Positions 1 to 5,402 of a DNA stretch of 18,619 bases are shown piece after piece. This stretch comes from Elusimicrobiota bacterium (GTDB lineage: Bacteria > Elusimicrobiota > Endomicrobiia > Endomicrobiales > Endomicrobiaceae): contig JAIRQB010000139.1 of assembly GCA_031256695.1 (NCBI GenBank), forward strand, positions 1 to 18,619. The letters run 5' to 3'. The position numbers and the translations under genes are program-made. Within the stretch, counting starts at the first letter, position 1. Each line of letters opens with the position of its first letter. The notes under the pieces were generated by a model. The model was not told where the DNA came from. It made no database searches and was given only the letters and a program-made list of their open reading frames with translations.

Positions 1-232
1 GGTTTGGGGTTTGACGCTGGCGCGAGTATGACAACACTGGAGCGAACGCTTTGACGCCGCCAACGGCGTCATTCCCGAGTTGCCCTCTATAAATAAGGCA
101 ACTCAAGAAGGCGGGAATCCCTGTTTGTTATAAAGTGTTCACCTTTTTGCTTTTTGCTTTTTGCTTTTGAAAAAAGAAAGGAAACGGCAAAAATGGATTG
201 CGGCTTCTGCTTTTTGCTTTTATTTAAAATGG

Positions 233-255
233 ATTCCCGCGCTCCGCGCGAGAAT
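233..255. repeat. dRS3-like hairpin repeat, copy 1
   Basis: Arms ATTCCCGCGC (233-242) and GCGCGAGAAT (246-255) pair over 10 bp with one mismatch around a TCC loop. The flanks AAAATGGAT (227-235) and ATGACAAC (254-261) match those of the hairpin at 17681-17715 in the prophage. The form resembles the dispersed ATTCCC-N-GGGAAT repeats known from other bacteria; that resemblance is by shape only. Confidence 0.6.
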
Positions 256-276
256 GACAACGATGGTAAACGGCAA

Positions 277-310
277 CAGGGATTGCGGCAGCGCTATGCG
301 TTTGCGCACG
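277..310 (+). repeat. 34-bp dispersed repeat, left copy
   Basis: This 34-bp unit starts CAGGGATTGC and ends GTTTGCGCACG. It matches 2959-2992 in the same orientation with three substitutions (positions 11, 14 and 23 of the unit). The two copies lie on either side of the restriction-modification block. Confidence 0.8.
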
Positions 311-353
311 CCGCAATGACACCTGGGCATTATTACGCCGACAAATTACTAAA

Positions 354-390
354 GAGTTATTTGGCAGCGTTTTACGCTGCCAAATAACTC
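354..390 (-). terminator. 17-bp perfect hairpin, candidate terminator of the RM block
   Basis: The arms 354-370 and 374-390 are perfectly complementary over 17 bp with a TTT loop. The hairpin lies 11 bp past the last minus-strand stop codon at 401. On the minus strand it is followed by TTTAGTAATTTG, a weak T tract. It is therefore a plausible but not classical Rho-independent terminator. It could also be an mRNA 3'-end stabiliser. Confidence 0.55.
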
Positions 391-400
391 AATTAACTTT

Positions 401-745
401 TTAATTTCCTTTCAAAAACCCGTATTCATAAACTTTCTTTTCTATTTGTTTTGCCAGCGCAGACATAGCGACTGAAAGTTTTGCCGTCAAATCATTGAAA
501 GTCTCATCGTCAGATTTATTTTTCATCTTGCCCGTATCCAAATCGCGCCCTTTGAAAAATTCTTTTATATCATAAAAAGAAGCGTTTGCTTGTTTAGGAT
601 TTTTAGAAAAATAGTATTTCCAAATATTAAGCCCCGCCTCATAGACGACGGCAGAAGCCGCAGATAATTTTTTGTCTTTTAAGAAGTGCGCCGTAAAGTT
701 TGAGGCAAAACTGTTTTTGCTGCCTATTTCATAATATACAGGCAA
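401..745 (-). CDS. Short ORF, likely C-terminal remnant of a larger nuclease/methylase protein
   Basis: This 114-aa product has no signal peptide or membrane segment. The start given is a TTG. The frame is open only back to 754, with no ATG near the start and no Shine-Dalgarno sequence, which argues against an intact gene. The text contains YEIGSKNSFASNF, FYDIKEFFKGR and a C-terminal KKVYEYGFLK. From memory, the YDI(R/K)E-F-GR and YGFLK style resembles the C-terminal end of large N6-adenine methylase/type IIG proteins. It lies 27 bp after the endonuclease gene on the same strand. I infer that it is the tail of a gene whose head is at 2648-2920. It could instead be a small independent protein; no function is assigned. 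Confidence 0.5.
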   Translation of the reverse strand: MPVYYEIGSKNSFASNFTAHFLKDKKLSAASAVVYEAGLNIWKYYFSKNPKQANASFYDIKEFFKGRDLDTGKMKNKSDDETFNDLTAKLSVAMSALAKQIEKKVYEYGFLKGN

Positions 746-772
746 TAAAAAATCTTATAGTCAGCGTCTTAT

Positions 773-1498
773 TTACATATATTTACTCAAATCAGACTGC
801 AACAATGAAATGGCATTTTGAACAATTTTTTCTTCTAACGGCTTAAAATGTTTATGAATTGGCGAATTTATATCCCTTTCGCCTTTTAAGAATGTAAAAA
901 TATTTAAATTTACGTCTTCAAAATAACTCATAATTGAATGCGTAGATTGAGCGCCGAATACTGTTTCAGGCAATTTTGAATAATCCCCGCCGAGTTGGCT
1001 TTCAAGTTGAAACAAATAACAAGAGATATTTGGATATACCGTTTTTAACAAATGAAAATCTATAAGTATTCTTTTTATCATTGCATTTTCAGCATATGCC
1101 TTGCATTCTATTCCCATAACAAATTTGCCGTCAATAAAGATATGTTTGTCAACGCTCAAGCCGTAATAATACTCGTCTATATGCTCGCTGATATATTGTC
1201 TAACTTTTTTATTTTTTAAATTTTCAATATAAGATTTTTGTATTGGAATTTTTATCTTTTTTGAATTGATTTCTAATCTCTCTTTCTTTCCTTTTAAATT
1301 TGCCCAAGCCAATTTAATAATCTCCTCTGTTATAACCTCTTGCAATCTCCCTTTAACTGTGCGCACTACGCCCCCATATGCCCTGTCCGTCTCCTCTTTT
1401 GCTTTATCGTCTATTACTCTTACAACATAGTTATATATCCTTATTATTTCAGCGGCGCTTGCAGTATTTCCATATGGTATTTTCAGTTCAGAAAACAT
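773..1498 (-). CDS. Type II restriction endonuclease, PD-(D/E)XK fold (putative)
   Basis: This 241-aa protein would cut DNA at the site protected by the neighbouring methyltransferase. The identification rests on two things. First, there is a PD-(D/E)XK-like signature: D117, then a beta-strand-like stretch and E131-C-K133 in GIECKAYAEN, a spacing normal for these nucleases. Second, it lies directly after a methyltransferase gene, with three bases between the stop at 1502 and the ATG at 1498. Its Shine-Dalgarno (AAGGGGG) lies within the 3' end of the methyltransferase gene. A later segment QLESQLGGDYS and the phrase INSPIH look conserved rather than random. I cannot name the recognition site or a REBASE family. 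The length is typical for a type II enzyme and the frame is intact. Confidence 0.75.
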   Translation of the reverse strand: MFSELKIPYGNTASAAEIIRIYNYVVRVIDDKAKEETDRAYGGVVRTVKGRLQEVITEEIIKLAWANLKGKKERLEINSKKIKIPIQKSYIENLKNKKVRQYISEHIDEYYYGLSVDKHIFIDGKFVMGIECKAYAENAMIKRILIDFHLLKTVYPNISCYLFQLESQLGGDYSKLPETVFGAQSTHSIMSYFEDVNLNIFTFLKGERDINSPIHKHFKPLEEKIVQNAISLLQSDLSKYM

Positions 1499-1501
1499 AT
1501 T

Positions 1502-2635
1502 TTAAACCCCCTTGTTTTTTTGATTAAACAAAGTATCCGCTTCTTTGAGCCGTCTCCTTGCCGTCTTGCAATACGCCTCGTCAATATCAATGCCTATAAA
1601 TTTTCTATCAAGTTCTTTTGCAACTTTTGTAGTTGTGCCTGCGCCGTTGAAAGGGTCAAGGACAATATCGTTTTTGTAAGAGAATAATTTCACCGCTCTT
1701 TTTACTAACTCTTCAGGAAACATAGCGTCGTGTTTATATTGTTTCATTTTCCTTTCTGGCGCGATAGACCATTTGCCATAAACCCACTTCTTAAACTCGT
1801 CGGCAGAAATATCAATATCGTCTTTGTTGCCGTCTTTTTTTAAAGAATTTTTACAAAAAATCTCAATAAACTCCCAAGAGTATTTTAAATATGGAGATGA
1901 AGGACTTTGCCAACTGCCCCAAGTGCAGTATTTGCAGTTGTAATTATTTTTTTCCCAAATAATTTCGCCTTTCCATATAAGACCTTCTCTAAAAAAGAAA
2001 TTACTTACTATGTGATGCGTCGGAATATAATCTGAAAATAAAGGCTGAATATTTAAAATAAACCGCCCGCTGTCTTTAAGAACTCTAATACACTCTTTAA
2101 AAACAGCAAACAATCTCTCAAAATAATCCTCCCATATATTTACATCGTTTGTATTGTTATAGGCAATTCCGAAATTATACGGCGGGGAAGTTAAAACCAA
2201 ATCAATGCAGTTGTTAGGAAGAGTTTTTAAAAAATCCAAAGAATTTGCGCAATGAATTTTATTAACTAATTTTTCTGAAATTTCATTGTTGTCCTTTGAG
2301 AAGTTTTTTTGATAATACTCATAACCCAATCTCTTTTTCTTGTTTTCATCTTTGTTTTGAACTTTTTTCGCTTTATTAAAACTCTTAAAAACTATTTTGC
2401 CGTTTGCTGAAGAAAAAGAGCGGATTTTCAACAATTCATTTATAACATTGCCTATTAAGCGGTTATTTTTGCTTTGATATTCAATATATTTCATATCAAC
2501 AATATCAAAGTTCAAAACAATATTGCCGCCGTCTAATTCAGAATGTATCCCCGCCGTATTTAATATCTGAAATGCCGACATAATATCTTTATCAGAATAC
2601 TCGTTTTTTATAGAAATAGTTCTGTATTGTTCCAT
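1502..2635 (-). CDS. Type II DNA methyltransferase, beta class (N4-cytosine or N6-adenine)
   Basis: This 377-aa enzyme transfers a methyl group from S-adenosylmethionine to an exocyclic amino group in DNA, protecting the host from the adjacent endonuclease. The catalytic motif IV is TSPPYN (residues 149-154). The SAM-binding motif I, DPFNGAGTT (327-335), comes after it, followed by FIGIDIDEAY; this order defines the beta class. SPPY is commoner in N4-cytosine enzymes but does not exclude N6-adenine. About 125 residues precede the catalytic core, a Lys-rich extension that may help target recognition. WGSWQSPSSPYLKYSWEFI (239-257) looks like a conserved core segment. The ATG at 2635 has a good GGAGG five bases upstream. 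It starts 12 bp after the stop of the 90-aa ORF and is followed at once by the endonuclease gene. Confidence 0.9.
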   Translation of the reverse strand: MEQYRTISIKNEYSDKDIMSAFQILNTAGIHSELDGGNIVLNFDIVDMKYIEYQSKNNRLIGNVINELLKIRSFSSANGKIVFKSFNKAKKVQNKDENKKKRLGYEYYQKNFSKDNNEISEKLVNKIHCANSLDFLKTLPNNCIDLVLTSPPYNFGIAYNNTNDVNIWEDYFERLFAVFKECIRVLKDSGRFILNIQPLFSDYIPTHHIVSNFFFREGLIWKGEIIWEKNNYNCKYCTWGSWQSPSSPYLKYSWEFIEIFCKNSLKKDGNKDDIDISADEFKKWVYGKWSIAPERKMKQYKHDAMFPEELVKRAVKLFSYKNDIVLDPFNGAGTTTKVAKELDRKFIGIDIDEAYCKTARRRLKEADTLFNQKNKGV

Positions 2636-2647
2636 AAAAACCTCCGT

Positions 2648-2920
2648 CTATATATTAGTTTGAAGCCGTCTTTTTAATTTTCCAAAGTCATTGCGGCGCG
2701 CCAACATCGCATAAATATTTGTAGGCGTTTTTTTACACTCAAAGAAAATATGCTCTGCGGCAAAATCTATCCAATCAAAACTGACAGAAGCCGCAGGAAA
2801 ATGAAAATACTCTTGAAAGACATTTTTGACATTGGCTTCGCTGCCCGCTGTTTTCATCTGCTCTGAAAGACTTTTATTAGCCGATGAGCAATCTTTTTTA
2901 TTTGAAGACGGCATTTTCAT
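2648..2920 (-). CDS. Short ORF, likely N-terminal remnant of a nuclease/methylase fusion protein
   Basis: This 90-aa product starts at an ATG with a GAGGT Shine-Dalgarno, so the beginning looks genuine. Residues around FDWIDFAAEHIFFECKK, followed by TPTNIYAMLA, look like the N-terminal PD-(D/E)XK-type nuclease domain seen in large N6-methylase proteins, where the text normally continues MLAQL. Here the continuation is replaced by RRNDFGKLKRR and a stop. The change falls at a CGCCGCAATGAC sequence also present at 309-320 inside the dispersed repeat region. I infer a truncated gene whose middle was replaced by the methyltransferase/endonuclease pair. An independent small protein (for example a controller) is possible, but I see no helix-turn-helix. 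Confidence 0.5.
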   Translation of the reverse strand: MKMPSSNKKDCSSANKSLSEQMKTAGSEANVKNVFQEYFHFPAASVSFDWIDFAAEHIFFECKKTPTNIYAMLARRNDFGKLKRRLQTNI

Positions 2921-3125
2921 TTTTTTACCTCGTAAAGTATGACAATGACAGCGGCAAACAGGGATTGCAGCGGCGCTATGTGTTTGCGCACGAGCGCCGG
3001 CTTCTATCTAAACCGCTCAGCGCGCTTGTCTCTATCAGATTGCCACGACGCAATAACCACCCGATGTTTTGGCTTTTAGCGTTCGTTTGTTGTCCAGTGT
3101 TCATAACTTGTTAACTTCCCGCTTC
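2921..3125. repeat. Repeat-bearing gap between RM block and protease gene
   Basis: I see no gene here. 2959-2992 is the right copy of the 34-bp unit found at 277-310 (three mismatches, same orientation). The Shine-Dalgarno of the 90-aa ORF is at its left end. No clear terminator for the protease operon is visible. Confidence 0.7.
2959..2992 (+). repeat. 34-bp dispersed repeat, right copy
   Basis: This is the same-orientation copy of 277-310 with three substitutions. It lies 38 bp upstream of the 90-aa ORF start on the outer side of the RM block. Confidence 0.8.
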
Positions 3126-4376
3126 TCAATTTTTGAATTTGTCAGTTTTCCGTCTTATAGCGGAAATTCTCTCAAGCATCGGCGGATGAGAGTATTCTAA
3201 AAACACTTTGAATTTATGCGGCGATAAATTTGAAAGATTGTCAACAGAAAGTTTCTTTAAAGCATTTATCATATCAAGAGGCTTCTTATAAGTTCTGACT
3301 GCATAATTGTCTGCGGCATATTCGTGACGTCTTGAAATAATGTTTGACAAAATCTCTGTTATAAAAGAGACAGGCGAATATAAAAAGCCGAAAAATATAA
3401 TCCCCGCATAAACGGATATATTTTGCATAAAGAAAGCCTCAAAAAGAAAAGGCGAATTGATAAAAAAAGACAAAAGAAAAAACATAAAAGCCGCATTTAT
3501 CAATGAGAAAAACAGCCCTTTGCGTATATGCCCTAATTTAAAATGACCCATTTCGTGGGCTAAAATATTTGTGAGTTCTGAAACGCTGTGTTTTTGTATT
3601 AAAGTGTCAAAAAGGACAATGCGGCGGAATTTGCCGAAACCCGTAAAAAAAGCATTTGTTTTAGTTGAACGTTTTGAGCCGTCCATTTTAAAAAGCCCTT
3701 TCATCTTAAAATTTTCTTGTCTTGCATAATTTTCAACGGAATTTTTAAGTTCGCCGTCTTCTAAAGGCGTATATTTATTAAAAAGAGGCATTATTAAGAC
3801 GGGATAGACGAAAGTTAAAAGCAGTTCAAAAACCGTAACAGCGGCAAAAGCATATAGCCAAGCCAAAGAGCCGAAATGCAAAAAGAACCAAATCATAAGG
3901 CTAAAAACCGCTCCGCCTATAATGCCTGCTATTAACCAACTCTTCAATATGTCTAATATAAAAGTTTTAGCGGTAGTTTTGTTAAAGCCGAATTTTTCCT
4001 CTATTACAAAAATGGAATATGCTGAAAAAGGAATTTTTAAAACTTCTACGGCAAACATCAAAAGCCCCGCAAAAATAAGCCCTGTAAGGATTTCATTAAA
4101 ACCAAAGGAGCGCGCAAAAACATCAACAAAATTAAAACCTCCGCAGACAATAAAAATAATTTGAAGTATGAGGAAAAAAGAGGAATAAAAGAGAGAAAAG
4201 ACAGTATTTGTTTTCAAATAGTCTTGCGAAGTTTTATATTTTTGCGCATCAAAATATCCTTCAAATTCTTGCGGAATTTCATCTGATATATTTTTTAGAT
4301 TGAGTAAATCCGTCGCCGTTTCAATAATCCAAACGCACAGCATAAATGAGATGATGACGATTGTGTAGATATTCAT
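3126..4376 (-). CDS. M48 family zinc metalloprotease, Ste24/CAAX prenyl protease 1-like
   Basis: This 416-aa integral membrane protease probably works in membrane protein quality control or processing; bacteria have no known CAAX substrate. The zinc site is HEMGH at residues 274-278, and the third ligand lies in EYAAD (352-356). The M48 N-terminal family segment is present, including the IEEKFGFNKTT phrase (125-135) typical of Ste24 proteins. Hydrophobic segments fall at about 5-20, 60-80, 95-120, 145-190, 290-305 and 318-340. The length equals that of other Ste24-like proteins, so it looks complete. The ATG at 4376 has AAGGA upstream. It is the last gene of the smpB operon, 51 bp after the VIT1-like gene. 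Catalytic class is sure; the biological substrate is not. Confidence 0.92.
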   Translation of the reverse strand: MNIYTIVIISFMLCVWIIETATDLLNLKNISDEIPQEFEGYFDAQKYKTSQDYLKTNTVFSLFYSSFFLILQIIFIVCGGFNFVDVFARSFGFNEILTGLIFAGLLMFAVEVLKIPFSAYSIFVIEEKFGFNKTTAKTFILDILKSWLIAGIIGGAVFSLMIWFFLHFGSLAWLYAFAAVTVFELLLTFVYPVLIMPLFNKYTPLEDGELKNSVENYARQENFKMKGLFKMDGSKRSTKTNAFFTGFGKFRRIVLFDTLIQKHSVSELTNILAHEMGHFKLGHIRKGLFFSLINAAFMFFLLSFFINSPFLFEAFFMQNISVYAGIIFFGFLYSPVSFITEILSNIISRRHEYAADNYAVRTYKKPLDMINALKKLSVDNLSNLSPHKFKVFLEYSHPPMLERISAIRRKTDKFKN

Positions 4377-4427
4377 TTCAAGTCCTTTTATTCTTATTTC
4401 TTTTATCTGATTTTAGAAACAATTATT

Positions 4428-5402
4428 TTAGAGATTTAAAATTCTCTTTGCGGCAATTCCTATAAAAAATGAAATTACAGTTACAGAAAAACTGATAAAA
4501 AGCATTTCCTTAAATCTTTTAAAAAAGGGAAGCGATTTTGCCGTTGAAATATAATAATTAAAAACTGCAATTATTGAGACGGCAAAAATGACGGTTAAAA
4601 CAAAGGCTTTTGCAAACATATCTTTTGAAAAAATAAGATAAGGCAAGACGAGAAAAAAAACTGTAATTATATAGGACGTTCCCGTGTAGAAACTTGCGCG
4701 AAGCGCTTTAGGATTTCCATTGGAAGTTTCTGCCAAATAATTTGACGCAGACATTGACAGCGCCGCGCTTATTCCCGTAATTATCCCGGCAAGCGCTATA
4801 AGTTTTGTGTCGCGCAAAGCAAAAGTCATGCCTGAAAGAGCGCCTGTAAGTTCCACCAAAGCGTCGTTTAAACCCAAAACCATAGCGCCCGTATACTGAA
4901 GCCTTTCCTCGTCAAGCATAGCGATAAGAGCATCCTCGTGCTTTTGCTCTTCTTTAATAATAGCGTCAATTTGCGGGAAGGCACTCAACAAGTTTTTATA
5001 ATTTGAAATAGTCTTAATCTCTGATTTTTCCATAACTTTTATCGCAAATGTATAGCCGAAAACATAATGCAAAAATATATGAAAATAGGCTCTTATGCGG
5101 CTTGGAGATATGTTTTTGCCTGCAATTTGACGCCATAAAAGCCGATGATTTGTTTCGTCTTGAGCTATTTTTTTCAAAATCTCTTTATTTTTCTCATCTT
5201 TAGAATGCAGCGCTATATGATTATAGACTGCGGCATCTTCTGCCTCTATTTTTTGATATTTCATTATCGCGCTCAACAATTTTGCATCAATGCCTGCATC
5301 TGTCATTTTTTTTACATCCTTATCCGTCTTTCTATTTTTATACAGCGCGCTTTTTAATTGCGCTTTTTTAACGCCTGTTAGACTTGCCGAAAATTTATGC
5401 AT
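4428..5402 (-). CDS. Ferritin-like/VIT1 fusion membrane protein (MbfA-like)
   Basis: This 324-aa protein fuses a cytoplasmic rubrerythrin/ferritin-like helical domain to a VIT1/CCC1-type membrane transporter. Candidate di-iron ligands are E53/E55, E83 and H86 in DETNH, E125 and E151/E152 with H155 in EEQKHE. The membrane domain starts at about residue 172 with GAMVLGLNDALVELTGALSG, a clear VIT1 signature, followed by GIITGISAALSMSASNYLA and three further hydrophobic segments to the C-terminus. Known relatives (MbfA in alphaproteobacteria) export iron and protect against peroxide; iron or manganese efflux is the likely role. Its ATG follows the addB stop without any gap (TAGATG) and there is no clear separate Shine-Dalgarno, so translation is probably coupled to addB. 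Confidence 0.88.
   Translation of the reverse strand: MHKFSASLTGVKKAQLKSALYKNRKTDKDVKKMTDAGIDAKLLSAIMKYQKIEAEDAAVYNHIALHSKDEKNKEILKKIAQDETNHRLLWRQIAGKNISPSRIRAYFHIFLHYVFGYTFAIKVMEKSEIKTISNYKNLLSAFPQIDAIIKEEQKHEDALIAMLDEERLQYTGAMVLGLNDALVELTGALSGMTFALRDTKLIALAGIITGISAALSMSASNYLAETSNGNPKALRASFYTGTSYIITVFFLVLPYLIFSKDMFAKAFVLTVIFAVSIIAVFNYYISTAKSLPFFKRFKEMLFISFSVTVISFFIGIAAKRILNL

Larger units (their letters stand above)
1..400. repeat. Gene-free repeat-rich stretch at window start
   Basis: I see no credible gene here; the open frames run through repeats. The stretch contains a TATGACAACACTGGAG unit (27-42) also found in the prophage at 17705-17720. A nested inverted repeat has outer arms ATTCCCG 71-77 / CGGGAAT 112-118 and inner arms AGTTGCC 78-84 / GGCAACT 97-103. 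TTTTTGC is repeated in tandem at 144-164. A hairpin occurs at 233-255, followed by a 34-bp unit at 277-310 that recurs at 2959-2992. A 17-bp hairpin closes the stretch. Confidence 0.75.

Noticed and set aside
154..387. 77-aa plus-strand frame at the left end
   Set aside because: It runs through the hairpin repeat and the 34-bp repeat, has no ribosome site, and covers most of the 17-bp hairpin; this is repeat-derived.
1..3125. CRISPR array
   Set aside because: The repeats are dispersed, of differing types and not regularly spaced, and there is no cas gene.
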